Assembly: GCA_963556495.2 (NCBI GenBank)
Contig: OY747710.1
Span: 43,853,500 to 43,917,499 of the forward strand
Direction: 5' to 3'
From: Valencia hispanica
Lineage: Eukaryota > Chordata > Actinopteri > Cyprinodontiformes > Valenciidae
Length of the DNA: 64,000 nucleotides
How positions within the stretch are numbered: the first letter of the stretch is position 1; every line of letters begins with the position of its first letter. Below are positions 12,004 through 23,800 of the stretch, piece after piece. The notes under the pieces were generated by a model. The model had not been told where the DNA came from. It did not search any database and saw nothing but the letters and a program-made list of their open reading frames with translations. The position numbers and the translations under genes were made by a program.

Positions 12004-14258
12004 TACTAGATAGGTAATCAGAAATTGGCCACGATATCTATGATCGGTGGATCCAGACTTAAAGCTCTCTTACCTCTGCATTAACACATTTTTAACCATA
12101 GTTAGAAAAATAACTCAATTTTTAAAGGTTCGTTATATCCAAAATTTGTTCTTTTTCCAAATATGAGTTTTCCTTCATTGATATTTTTCCTCTCTATCAC
12201 ACTGTAGTCAGTTGTTTACAATCTTCATGCCAAATTTAGGTCTTTATGCCTAAGCGCTAAATTCAAATTAGGCAAATCAACCGAAAATCAAATCAACCAA
12301 AGCATAATGACTACCACTTAAAGGGACAGCAACGCAGAGACCAAACTGATGAGAAAACCTTCAAGTGGTGCTCCTGCGAAGATTGAGCTGCTTTAAACAC
12401 AGTGAGGCTACATTAAAACAGCCAATCAGTAATCATTAAAATGTAAGGACCGTTCCATTAAAGCAGAGCATTCCCTGCTGTTTCTGCTCTCCAAACAAAG
12501 ACCGTTCCCATGGTGTTCATTAGTCTTTCACTCTCTGCACTCGCTGGCTGTGGATGAAGTATGGAAATGCAGTTTTTGTTTATTTTATTGTTTTGTTTCC
12601 TGCCTGGGCAGAGTGAGGTTTCCACATCAGTTGGATTTGGTTTTCCAAACCACATCTGGTTAGATAATTAGCTAATTCCGAAAACGGCAGCATATTTATC
12701 GCTGAATAAAAAAGCTCTGGTCCCATCACTTTGAGGACAAGTTTTCACAAAATGGGCTCTAGGGTGATGGAGGAGGTACAGAGTAGTAGTGTGCCAATTC
12801 ACTATTAAATCGCTTAAATGCGGTGCGAAAAGTGCCAAATCGATAGCGATTTAAAAGTGTTTCAAATCGATTCATTTTCATAATAATTAAATGACGAAAA
12901 CATAAAACTCCGCCGTGCTGCCCGGACATTTTTAGGGGACGGGACCGGCAGAAACATGCAGCGCCAGATTTACACAGGCCAGCCGCTGCTTTCAAGACAT
13001 CAGACGCCAAGTTTAGCTTTACAGATGAACCACAAAAATTTTTTTTCCTTCATACCGTCCTGGACAGGATACAAATGTGTGATGGAGTGCTCACAGCTGG
13101 CAGATTTGCTTCTGTCTATGATGGGTGCCACAGATCCCGTTGGTCACACTGACGCAAAATCAATAACAAAGCTGGTCAAAGTGAGAGTTCATCTATTAAA
13201 TTTACAACTAAAGACTGGAGTATGCACTTTCTTTAAAGTGTATTTGTGAGACTGCTGATTTATATTATAAGATTGAAAATATATTTTTTCAGATTTTTGT
13301 GTAGCTTTTGTCCTGTATGGCCTAAAAAGTGAGCTATTATTGTTATAGGTTAATTTTCTAACTCAGAAGAGTAATAATTTCTGTTTATTTTAATTTATTT
13401 CCAAAGTGTTAGTAATTGGCTGACTTGTAAAAACCTATCTATAGTTTGTTATTTAACAATTTTTGTCATAAAAAAATATGTTTTTTTACTAAACATATTT
13501 TGGGCATGTGTTGTTTTTTATTTGTGCTTTCAGACATAAAAAAAAACAGGACAAAAGTTTGTTTGAATACTTCAATTAATGGAAACGGAATGGATTTAAA
13601 AGTAGAAGGTAGCCATGGAAGGAATAAAGAAGAAAACCCTAAATGGGGGGGTATATGCACACACACAAAAATAAAGGTTTAACAATCAAATTGAAGCACC
13701 CAAATCGGAAACGAACCACAAGGCACCCAAAGATGGCACACCCCAAGTAAAGAGAAGCAAAAAGTGTTCAGAACAAATCAGAAAGCAGCAACGGTATGGG
13801 TTTGCAGAGCAAACATTGCAGGGTGAGCGGAGTGGCCGCAGTAGAAAGGCACATTCAATATAAGGCGAGTGGACTGGGGGAGATCAAGTTTAAAGCAACA
13901 ATGAAACTGGAGTTGGCTGTCTGAACGAGCTCATGGTGGAGCTCTTTTAATTCGCCTTTATTCAGTTTTGATATACTGACGTGAATCATAGATACAGAAG
14001 GATTATCCTTTGTAGTATTATAATATTTCAGAATAAACAATCCTTCAACTTTTTATAAGCGAAAGACAAGTACAAAGTAACAATTTACATATAATAAATA
14101 AACAATGGTTGTCACAAAGAGAGAAAATAATCCCAAAAAAATCCCCCAAAAAAGTTTTTCACTTAATAATACTGACCTTCAGTGGAGAGACTTCACAGTT
14201 TCCCACAAGCTGTGTTTGCAGTATAAAAATAAACTGAACTGAGCTGAATGTAGGGCAT
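12004..14258. other. No gene recognised
   Basis: Non-coding as far as I can see. A patch at 12786-12870 with repeated AATCG/CGATTT motifs looks like a MITE remnant, but I could not find paired ends. 13440-13560 is AT-rich. Confidence 0.35.
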
Positions 14259-14440
14259 AATGCAACCATGTGGAAAAAGGCACTCAGGTCGGATGAAACC
14301 AAAAACGTACCTTTCTCGAATCCAGGGAACGCTATTTGATCGGCGGAACACTGACGCCTCACATCAACCTGAGCATACCATCCTCACGCTGAAACACGGT
14401 GGTGGCACCATCATGAGGTGGGGATGCATTTCTTCAGCCT
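14259..14440 (+). pseudogene. Tc1 transposase relic, central part
   Basis: One frame gives LRSDETK and another RRNTDASHQPEHTILTLKHG then GGGTIMRWGCISS, the stretch between the first and second catalytic Asp of Tc1 transposases. A frameshift separates the two parts. The termini and both remaining catalytic blocks are missing. It abuts a LINE 3' end directly. Confidence 0.75.
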
Positions 14441-14725
14441 GGTTTAGAATTAGCAGCATCAGGGGCAGAGACTTCTAAAGACTTAACAGCCTGATAAAGA
14501 AGGCTGGTTCTGTTCTGGGGACGAATCTGGAGAGGATGATCTAAAGAGGGCGTCTCCATAAAATCAAGAACATTAGGGAGCATCCTCTTCATGAGATCGT
14601 TATATTGCAACAGTGTCTTCAGTCAGAAGCTTTTTCAGTAATATAGACTTCTACAGGTGATCTTTCCTGCCCACAGCCATCAGCATCTACAAGAACGTTG
14701 TATGAGTTACAACAAAATGTTATTT
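14441..14725 (+). mobile_element. Rex1/CR1-type LINE 3' end, 5'-truncated
   Basis: CCTGATAAAGAAGGCTGGTT, CATCCTCTTCATGAGA, GTGTCTTCAGTCAGAAGC and CCTGCCCACAGCCATCAGCA match, in order, the 3' end of the LINE at 54062-55411. Only the end of ORF2 and the 3' untranslated region remain. Confidence 0.78.
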
Positions 14726-16750
14726 TTCCATGGGATTATCTCAAAACGTTTTTGAATTTTAGTGAAAAACAGTGAAATCTGGGGTGGAGGTCCAACTTCA
14801 TGTACTCTTAACCTACAGCCGGAGTGAAATAGTGTGAATACAATAAAACCGTTTTGATCAAAGCTTATGCCTAGGTTAGAATGATCCAGTTACATTTGAG
14901 ACCCAAAAACAACTGAGAATCTGTGTAAAGACTTGAAAATTCACAGATACTCTGGCTTTAATAGGCAGAAATCTATATTTATAGATGTGTAAAGCCGAGT
15001 TCTGTTTTATCCTTTGAATGAGTCAAAGTCAGTCAGACTGCATGCTGAATGACTACAGGCGTTCATCAAATGTCTTTAAGTCCTCAAAATACTAATTTTG
15101 GTGAGAAAGACTGACAGCACCTCGTAGCTCCAATAAGAGGGTCTTGTTGTCATGCATGCAGTTTTTCCAAACTCACACCCTGCCTTGTCCAGTAAAACTC
15201 ACCGCCGGACTCCTCATCAGGCTGCATAATCTATGCATGAAAGGACCTGAGACACCTGCTGTGCGGTCTTCAGAGGAAAATCCCCCAATAAAGAAGCTGA
15301 CCCTTTACAAGAAGGCTGCACAACAGCGAAAATACCTACACGGGCACATACACACACACACACACGTGCCTTTCTCAGGCGGTGGTGGTGATTCATTATG
15401 TAGGGTTGAACAGAAGTCATTTTGGGAGCGAGCCTCCGTTAATGAGCTGGTCTTTGATGTGTAAATCCTCCGTTCCCAGGGCAAAGCCGATACAGTCTCC
15501 TCCACAATCCCGCTCAGGTGCAGTCCTGATCCCTCCTGTCTCACTGATCCTGCGTACCTTATGCTGTCAGACTTTTGACAGCTAATAAACCCAGACCCGA
15601 AAGATCGCGAAGCACACGCCGACTTGGAATTTTTTGTGGTTAATAGAGATGCTATGAAAAGTATTGTTTTTACATCACCATACACAAAGCTGCATCATCA
15701 TCTTCTTTCTATATGCTCCCTAAACGGAAATAAAGCGGCAATGATAGAAATGTCTTCTTTTTTCCCCCTAACTAAATGTAAGTCTTTGGTTCATTTCATC
15801 TCTGTGTTGCTTCTCCACGGAGTAATTGGATTGTGGCTGCACTGTCATGTACTCGTTTAAATGAATGACTATTAATCAGAGGATAATTGGACACATACCA
15901 CTGATAAATGGTGCTGCTCCACTTTGAGTCACGTACAAATTAGGCCATTTTCAGGGCTCCATTTCTTATCTGGCTTGACTCGTGCTTATATAAGCCACAA
16001 GCTAATAGTTGGTCTTTGGAAGTGCAATGGGGATAACTCAATTATTATGCTTCTACTACTTTCCTCACTCTAGTTTTTTTTTTTATTGTGGGATTTCACG
16101 TATATGAACTCTTCTAGCTGACACTGCAAAATATGAGACATCAATGCAAGCAAACCACAGCGTTGGTTTTTGGGAAGGAGAACAAAGCATGAATAATTAC
16201 TATAGAAGAGGAGCACTGGAGAAGACACAGGTACTTTTACTAATAAACCCATCTGAAGTGAGGGGTAACCTTCTAGAGCTGACACCAGCTTTTCCTTGTA
16301 ACTCATTACTTCTCGCCAATCGGCCACCAACGGTGCTACTCCACAGCTTAATACGGTCCATCTGATCACTATTGAGGGTTTGTCATGAAAAAAAGATATG
16401 ACTGTACAGTAAAATCTAGTCTTGCACAATGAAATGATGAGGGAAAACTGGCAGAAAATGAGAACCAATTGTGCTCTTTAGGATGGATGGCATTTTTCGG
16501 CCATTGCTTGGAATGTTTACCTGGTCGTACCAAGAGGCACAACCGTGAGTCCAGACAATCAAAATGCTGGATACAACTCATCCGCCGCGTCCGGCTCTCA
16601 ATATCAACACCAGTTCATCTGAGGATCCTCAACGGAGTTGGGGAACTCTCGTGCTCAGTCATGCGAAATGGCGAACGAAACGCATTGTCGATGCCCAAAG
16701 ATGACGTCTTCCGAGTCCTTGAAAAGGTCATCCGTGTTCTGGGGGATTTT
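14726..16750. other. No gene recognised; (CA)n tract
   Basis: A CA dinucleotide tract lies at about 15349-15366. The minus-strand ORFs at 15217-15420, 15305-15685 and 16070-16468 were examined as possible exons. They show no recognisable domain and no clear paired splice sites, so none is called. 15880-16030 is less AT-rich and could be unique conserved sequence, but nothing proves it. Confidence 0.35.
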
Positions 16751-16796
16751 TGTTGTAGTGGGGCTGGGTGATATGGGAAAAATGTTTTATCACTAT

Positions 16797-18043
16797 TAGG
16801 GAGGGGCATTCAATTAAACTGTCTTCATCAATCATCGGGAGAGTTAACGATCGATTTTCGATTATCATTGATATTTTTATATTAAAATTCAGTGTTCATA
16901 GGCTATAATAAAATGCAGTGAGAATAGAAAACTTGTGTGTTTCCTCATTGTGATCTTCATTACAAGTGGGACACCTCTTGTGGCAGTTAAACTGACTTAA
17001 TTCACGGTAGTTGCACAAAGAAAATATGCGCTATAAGCAGCGGAGCCGACAGCTAAAAGACGGTACTCATTAACACAACTGATGCTCATATTTATTTCCT
17101 TCTCCAATAAAGTAAAAAAAAAAAAAGTCATGTTAAACAATAACTTAATAAAAAAATATAATACTTATAGGTCTGATAGTTTTGTGTTACATTTGGCAAA
17201 AAGAGTGGAGAAAGAGGATGAGAGAGATCAGCGTACCTAACAATGAATTAGGCTCATTAACAGAGCAAAAAAGACAACAAAAAAGAAACCGTAACTTATA
17301 CACAACTTTAGCATGAGTCTACTGATTTTTGTTGAGAAAGATGAGCATGTTAACATGCGCTGTGGTCAGAAGCGAAAGCAGCCTGGTGACCAGGCTGCTG
17401 TAGCGTCTGACCTGCAGCGCTGAGATCACCTGCTGTGAGGGACAGACGTCGCTGTGATACACATACCTCCGTGCTAACTTGGCAAGCCTCTGGAATCGTG
17501 TTTAATTCATTTTCCACCAGTCTGTAGGGGTGCAATCCAGGGGGGGGCGGAGCCTCCCTCAGAAAGTAATCGGTGAGTAAGTTTCTCTGCTTGTTGTGCA
17601 TCTCGGCTCCTCCGTACTAACACCAACTTGATGCTAGGTTGAGACCAAGAGCAGGATGCTCCGCTTCTAACCAGGGTTGGAAGTGCATTCAAGTACTTAT
17701 ACACAGCTTCGCAGTGTTGGCAGTGAACCGAGACTTTTTTGTTTGCTTGTTTTTTTAGTCAAAGTGGTCCCACGCCACACTTTGCTGCGACCTCTTCATG
17801 ACAATGCTACTTTTGAAATACACAGAAACTGGCAAGAAACTGAGTCGGCCTGTGGGTTTTATTTTCATCATCGCCCTCGTTTGGTCAAGTGTTTAATTAC
17901 TCCCACATAGCAAAATTAATTGCATTCCTTCAAAACTCACACTACGCAACAGAACAGGCGTTAATTGATCGGTAAAAAAATGTCATCGATGAAATTCTTA
18001 ATGATCAATTAATCGAATCGTCGATTAATTATGCACATCCCTA
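16797..18043. mobile_element. hAT-type non-autonomous element, 1247 bp
   Basis: The ends TAGGGAGGGGCATTCAATTA and TTAATTATGCACATCCCTA are inverted. The exact 8-bp duplication ATCACTAT lies at 16789-16796 and 18044-18051. The interior includes ATCGATTTTCGATTAT-type motifs near both ends and ORFs at 17350-17704 that I judge spurious. There are no catalytic blocks or BED finger. Confidence 0.88.
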
Positions 18044-18120
18044 ATCACTATACTATTTTTCATGTCAGTTTATATAGATAAATATCACGATATAAAACAA
18101 ATCACCATTTTTGTCAATAT

Positions 18121-18536
18121 TAGGGATGTAAGAAAATACTGATACACCGATATATGAGAATATTTTATTTCCCTATATTATATCGATATTCCAAAAAATA
18201 AATCACGTTTTTTGGGGGTTTTTAGGATTTGAATGGAAATATAATTGATGACAGTCATTTTTGTAGTAAATATAAAAGTATGACTGGTAGTTGGTGGCTG
18301 TTTTCACCTTTGTTCCAGTGGATAAACTAGATCTAGTAATAAAACTGGATGTGTTAAGTATTTAACAGGTTGGGATGTTTAAAATGCTGTGACAGTTTTT
18401 CTACAGTTAAATTCAGTTTAAAAAATAGCAATATATCGCCTTACTCAGTATCGCGATATATTGCGATACATCGTATCGCCTCCCCTGGATCGCGATACAT
18501 ATCGTATCGCCACATTTTTGTCAATACACATCCCTA
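18121..18536. mobile_element. hAT MITE, 416 bp (TATCGCGATA family)
   Basis: The ends TAGGGATGTAAGAAAATACT and CAATACACATCCCTA are inverted. The exact duplication GTCAATAT flanks it at 18113-18120 and 18537-18544. The interior matches the MITE at 5474-5848 in reverse orientation (GTGACAGTTTTTCTAC, TATCGCGATA), confirming a repeat family. Confidence 0.9.
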
Positions 18537-18656
18537 GTCAATATTTAACATTCCCTGGTACTATTTGAAAATATCAGAATGTTATAGGATTTCTTTTCAA
18601 AAGTTGAACACGTCATCAGACATTATACAACTTTTTCAGAAACATTAAAGGAGGTT

Positions 18657-18910
18657 AGGGCTGGGTGATATGGGTTAAAAATAAAAATATTACGATTTTT
18701 TTTTCTCCCTTTCAATTCTTGTTCAATTCTGTAAAACAAGCTAGAAGGCCTTGGGCGAATTGACATCACTTTAACCTATGGAAACTCCACAGGTGCATTG
18801 GTGACCTTTTTTTCTTTTTCTCTCTCGATATTCTCAATATTCCCAAAAATTATTTTTCCTATTTGGAAAAATACAATAAATTGATATAATTGATATATTG
18901 CCTAGCCCTA
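18657..18910. mobile_element. GGGCTGGGTGATATGG-family terminus pair
   Basis: TAGGGCTGGGTGATATGGG at the left and TATATTGCCTAGCCCTA at the right could be a complete 254 bp MITE. Its own immediate left flank (AAGGAGGT) does not match its right flank (TGTTGTAG). That right flank instead pairs with 16751-16758, so it shares its right end with the larger composite. Confidence 0.6.
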
Positions 18911-18984
18911 TGTTGTAGTCTGCGAATAGTCCAGATCTAAGCGGGGGTGAGAGATGTAAAGGAACAAGTCAATAGCAAAACCAC

Positions 18985-19296
18985 ATTTGTGCAGTGTGCA
19001 GAAACTTGGCAGCTAAATGCTCTGGAACCTCTGGAGATGATTGGGCAGAAAAAGGTTTCTCTAAAAAAACAACAAAGATCACAGATCATGCACCCTGAGC
19101 TTCCTCTTCATCAGACTGTCTCACAACAACAGTGTCTTCAGTCAGAGGCTACTTCAGATAAGTAATAATGACGGCTACTTGACATCCTTCCTGTCCACAG
19201 CCATCAGCATCTACAACAACTCCTTGAAGCAACTTTTATATGAATTAGAACAGTTAGTTTACATTTGAGATTAATAAAGTATTTCTGAATTGAATT
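18985..19296 (+). mobile_element. Rex1/CR1-type LINE 3' end, 5'-truncated
   Basis: CTCTGGAACCTCTGGAGATG, CTTCCTCTTCATCAGACTGT, AGTGTCTTCAGTCAGAGGCT, ATCTACAACAACTCCTTGAA and the terminus AATAAAGTATTTCTGAATTG match the 3' end at 55081-55411. The 72-residue ORF here is an accident of the 3' region. Confidence 0.8.
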
Positions 19297-19514
19297 GAAG
19301 GAAAGAATTCTTGTCAATAAAAATAATGACTTGTTTGATTAGGAATATTTGAGTTGGAGGGTAACGAGTCCTCTGTGAGGTTTCTCTGCAGAGCAACACT
19401 TGTTGTGATCATTTTGCAGCTGAGCGCTCCCTCTGTGACACTTTGGGTCGTTTTACATTTCATCAAATATCTTGATCAATAATGACTAACTCTCCAGCAG
19501 TAAGGTGCACATTC

Positions 19515-19835
19515 ATCTACTTTTACAGACAACTTTAATCATAATCATAATCACAATCTGATTTATTGATCAATATTGTGTGCACAAGCAAGAAATTTGA
19601 CTTCGGGGTCAGGGAAAGTCTAAAGTTTGTGTGCAGGATCTGTGGGGTCTGCAGATATGTTAGCTGCCCTTTTTCCTGACCCTAGACCTGTACAAGTTCT
19701 GGATGAAGAAAATGTCATCCCTGATTATCATCTCTGCAGACCTGATTGTTTGTTGCAGTTTGGATCTGTCCTGCTTTGTGGGCAAGTCAGTGCACTACAT
19801 GAAATGGATACATGTTAATTTGCACATAGATAACT
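19515..19835 (-). mobile_element. LINE 3' fragment with ATTATG-type tail
   Basis: Read on the minus strand, the 19627-19818 region resembles the ORF2 C-terminal coding part of a CR1/Rex-type LINE (a Cys/His-poor block ending before the 3' UTR), related in kind to 6620-6870. The 3' side ends in ATAAATCAGATTGTGATTAT with a repeated six-base tail near 19525-19555. It is strongly 5'-truncated. Confidence 0.6.
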
Positions 19836-20761
19836 CAAAACTGATCATGTAGGGAGGATTTTAATGGACCGCACATCACAAAAGGAAGTATGCCGTCGAC
19901 AAACATAAAACCTTACTTATAAACCCTTTTCCATTTGCCATGAACTATCTAAGACTGCAGCACTAACCTGATAAGACACTTCAATATTTTCAAACGGGAC
20001 AACCTGCTAGTGCGAGATAACCCTTCACTGTGGATTTCGGGGCTGAACATTTGACAACAAACAGCGAAAATCCCCAGAAATGCTCTTCAGAGGCGTGTTT
20101 ATCAAGCACCCATTTCGCTGTCAGTGAAATCTAAAAGCTTTCAACGGTTTGCCAAATTATATACTTGGAACAAAATCTCAAGTGGCGTCGTACCATTTAA
20201 CAGCTACATAGTACACGCTGTACTTGTTCCCCCAATCAGAAACACAGTAAGTGTTGCATAACTGACATTTCAAATCAACAGTCCTCCTCTGCACTCTCAT
20301 GTATGATAATTACAGAATAATGAAATACGTGCGGCAACAACGACTACCACTTGATATGAATCATGCCATGCAGATTAAAGCAGTGCTATTACACTTTCTG
20401 GAACCCAGTCCTGACCGCTGCCACAACACTTTGTCCCCCACTCATATGCTTCATGCCAGAAGACTACAGCCCTGCTAATGTGCTTCCCTGGCCTCCAATT
20501 AATCAAGTTAACGAGCCCCGCCCAGCAAAGATAATCTAATGCACACGTGGAACATGGCTTCATTCCTGTGCGTGCTTCCTTTCTTTGAAATCCTCCTTTT
20601 CTTGTTGCATCCCTCTCTTTTCTTCAACTCTTCAATGGCTGTTACTTTTTCTGTTTCTGTCCTCAGTCTCTTCTTTTTAATACCCCCCCAAGCTTCTTCA
20701 CCCTCAACCTTTTTCTCATGATGTTCCCCACTCACAGATGAAGAGTCTCCAATGAACTCAC
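19836..20761. other. No further exon recognised
   Basis: This lies just downstream of the last recognised exon of the minus-strand host gene. I looked for the next exon, which must begin with G to complete a Trp codon, and found no convincing candidate here. The ORF at 20375-20563 minus has no visible similarity to the family. Confidence 0.35.
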
Positions 20762-20836
20762 CAGTACTCCTTCCATTGGTGCTCTTCAAAAATGTCCTCT
20801 GGGATGGGATCTATCAGCACCAGGTCCGACACTCGC
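20762..20836 (-). CDS. Host gene exon: strand after the elbow
   Basis: 75 bp after acceptor TTTTTGTCCTCAG, with donor GTGAGTTC. It encodes [20 protein letters not shown] then WKEY and two bases of Trp. L-V-L-I-D-P is the strand following the elbow helix in this fold. The next exon should begin with G and continue into the cap or core helices, but is not in sight within the remaining 20.7 kb. Confidence 0.85.
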
Positions 20837-23800
20837 CTGAGGACAAAAAGGACACACACACAGACTCAGATGAGGTACGACTTTAACTAGACTCAACCAC
20901 TCCACGCTCCAAGCCTCCGCCATAATGAGTGGAATTGGGCCAACTCGTTTACGCAAGCAGCATTTTAAAATATTTCTTTTTCATATAAACTGGATATTAT
21001 CTTCTTCCAAACAGAATCTTCAGTGATGTATATTAGGAGCACAGTTTCAAAGTTTTGGGGAATTTGCACATTTGGCAATTTTGAATAGCAATAATCCTGG
21101 AGTTTAAAATATCAAACGAAGGACCTAAACAAGGATGTGAAATTTGGGGAATACATCATTTATCATTATCTTGACTAAAACGACTAGTTTGTGTACAAGT
21201 AAATACGTGAGTATATCAATTCCTCCATCACATCATCGCATACTTCTTATTATATTTAGGCCACGCCCATTACATGCACTATGCATTTACTCCATCAAAT
21301 GCACACTTCTTGATGCTTTTAGGCCACCCCCCCTACATGCACTATGCATTTATTCCATCACAGACACACTACTTAATGCTTTTAGGCCACGCCCCTCTAC
21401 ATGCACTATGCATTTATTCCATCACACACACACACTTCTTAATGGTTTTAGGCCACACCCCCTACAAGCACTATACATTTACTCCATCCCACACACTTCT
21501 TAATTGATTTAGGCCACGCCCCCTACAAGCACTATGCATTTATTCCATCACACACACTTCTTAATGTTTTAGGCCACGCCCCCTATATGCACTATGCATT
21601 TATTCCATCACACACACACTTCTTAATGTCTTAGGCCACACCCCCTTCAAGCACTATGCATTTACTCCATGACACGCTCACTTCTTTATGCTTTTAGGCC
21701 ACGCCCCCTACATGCACTATGCATTTATTCCATCACAGACACACTACTTAATGCTTTTAGGCCACGCCCCCCTACATGCACTATGCATTTATTCCATCAC
21801 ACACACTTCTTAATGGTTTTAGGCCACACCCCCTACAAGCACTATACATTTACTCCATCACACACACTTCTTAATTGTTTTATGCCACGCCCCCTACAAG
21901 CACTATGCATTTATTCCATCACACACACACACTTCTTAATGTTTTAGGCCACGCCCCCTATATGCACTATGCATTTATTCCATCACACACACACTTCTTA
22001 ATGTCTTAGGCCACACCCCCTACAAGCACTATGCATTTACTCCATGACACGCTCACTTCTTAATGGTTTTAGGCCACACCCCCTACAAGCACTATGCATT
22101 TACTCCATGACACGCTCACTTCTTAATGGTTTTAGACCACACCCCCTACAAGCACTATGCATTTACTCCATCACACTCTCACTTCTTAATGGTTTTAGGC
22201 CACACCTCCTGCAATCGCTATGCGTTTACTCCACACTCACTTTGTTTTAGGCCACACCCCCTACAAGCACTATGCATTTACTCCATCACACTCTCACTTC
22301 TTAATGGTTTTAGGCCACACCTCCTGCAATCACTATGCATTTACTCCACACTCACTTTATGTTTCAGGCCACACCCCCTACAAGCACTATGCATTTACTC
22401 CATCACACGCTCACTTCTTAATGGTTTTAGGCCACACCTCCTGCAATCACTATGCATTTACTCCACACTCACTTTATGTTTCAGGCCACACCCCCTACAA
22501 GCACTATGCATTTACTCCATCACACGCTCACTTCTTAATGGTTTTAGGCCACACCTCCTGCAATCACTATGCATTTACTCCACACTCACTTTATGTTTCA
22601 GGCCACACCCCCTACAAGCACTATGCATTTACTCCATCACACACTCACTTCTTAATGGTTTTAGGCCACACCTCCTGCAATCGCTATGCGTTTACTCCAC
22701 ACTCCCTTTGTTTTAGGCCACACCCCCTTTATGCATTATGCCTTCACTCCATCACACACTCACTTCTTAAAGACCCATTCCAATCGAAATCGTGCTTTTC
22801 GTGTTGTTAACATGTTCTTGTGGCATTTTTCTGATGCCAGAGGACATATCTTAAGAAAATTAAGCTCGAAATTGCATTTCTGAGTATTTCTGCTTTTAAA
22901 TTGAGAAGTAGAGAAGATGACGGTGGATCAATACCTGTGTCCTGTAGCGGGTTGCAATGCTAAGGTTTCATACTTTACCAAAACCATCTGCAGGGAAAGA
23001 GAAATGGATTAAGTTTCTTGGTCACAGCCAGATTAAAAACCGCACATGGCATAATTACAATTTAAAGACCACTGAGAACACTTTAAAAGTCCCACTCCGA
23101 TCATATTTGGAGCTGTTTTTTAAACATTCTCAGTGCTCTTTAAATTATGATTATGCCGTTTTTAGCCAAAATTCACGAAACCTGTGCAGTTTTCTGGGAC
23201 CTCGCTTCAGCAGAGCTGCAGTAGCTCATTAGCAATTCGCCTCTGCATTGTGGGCGGAACAGTTGGCACGGAGACCCCAGTGGAGTTACTAGGTAACAAC
23301 TCCAGTCTATTTTATCCGGCATTTTAACGTCTGCTACTGATTCACAGCCATTTGAATGCAGAAATACTCAGAAATACAACTTTGAGCTTAATTTTCTCAA
23401 GATATGTCCTCTAGCATCAGAAAAATTCCACAAGAACATGTTAACACCTAGAAAAACATGATTTTCATCGGAGTGGGTCTTTAATGGTTTTATGCCACAC
23501 CCCCTTCATGTACTATCCATTTACTGCGCTCACACACACGTTTTGATGGAGACGTTTACCTTTTATACTTTTCTGTTGTTGCAAAGCAATTCTCCACCAG
23601 GACAACAGGGGGTTACCTTTTCTGGTGGGTCCGCCTACCATTGCAGTGACATCTCTGGTCGATTACAGTTTATTTACTTCAGCTTGTAAACGCATTTCCA
23701 CTCGAAGAGCAATGGCCGACAGAGAGCAAGTTTTGATTGAGCTGGAAAGCTTTTTACTTGAAGTGCAGCTCATTGAATACTCTTAAAAACTCATGTAAAC

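Larger units (their letters stand above)
16759..18910. mobile_element. Composite hAT-type element with nested insertions
   Basis: It begins TGGGGCTGGGTGATATGGG and ends GATATATTGCCTAGCCCTA. The exact 8-mer TGTTGTAG flanks it at 16751-16758 and 18911-18918. Two younger hAT-type elements (16797-18043 and 18121-18536) lie inside, each with its own exact 8-bp duplication. A second left-end-like sequence, TAGGGCTGGGTGATATGGG, occurs inside at 18657, so the outer unit has two left ends and one right end. No transposase is visible. Confidence 0.75.
21250..23540 (+). repeat. Minisatellite, about 60-bp unit, 26 copies, interrupted
   Basis: The unit reads roughly AGGCCACACCCCCTACAAGC, ACTATGCATTTACTCCATCA, CACACTTCTTAATGGTTTT. 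I count 25 units from 21258 to about 22766 and a 26th at 23487-23540 beyond an inserted element. Unit spacing is mostly 61-67 bp up to about 22196, then alternates about 54 and 62 bp. This forms a 117-bp higher-order unit repeated about five times (22196-22714). Since 117 is divisible by three, ORFs of up to 196 codons stay open through the array; they are spurious. It lies in intron 5 of the host gene. Confidence 0.95.

Noticed and set aside
15217..15420. Minus-strand ORF as a downstream exon
   Set aside because: No similarity to the hydrolase fold and no phase-compatible start with G after an acceptor.
16070..16468. 132-codon minus-strand ORF
   Set aside because: Looks protein-like in places but ends in an A-rich tract and has no recognisable family; not enough to call a gene.
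17350..17704. ORFs inside the 1247-bp hAT element
   Set aside because: No BED finger, catalytic or dimerisation motif; too short for a transposase.
21250..22770. Regular array resembling a CRISPR
   Set aside because: Units are about 60 bp with no unique spacers, and the genome is a vertebrate. It is a minisatellite.
22126..22810. Two overlapping 196-codon ORFs in the minisatellite
   Set aside because: They exist only because the higher-order unit is 117 bp, a multiple of three. Several frames stay open, the translation is just the repeat, and they lie in an intron.
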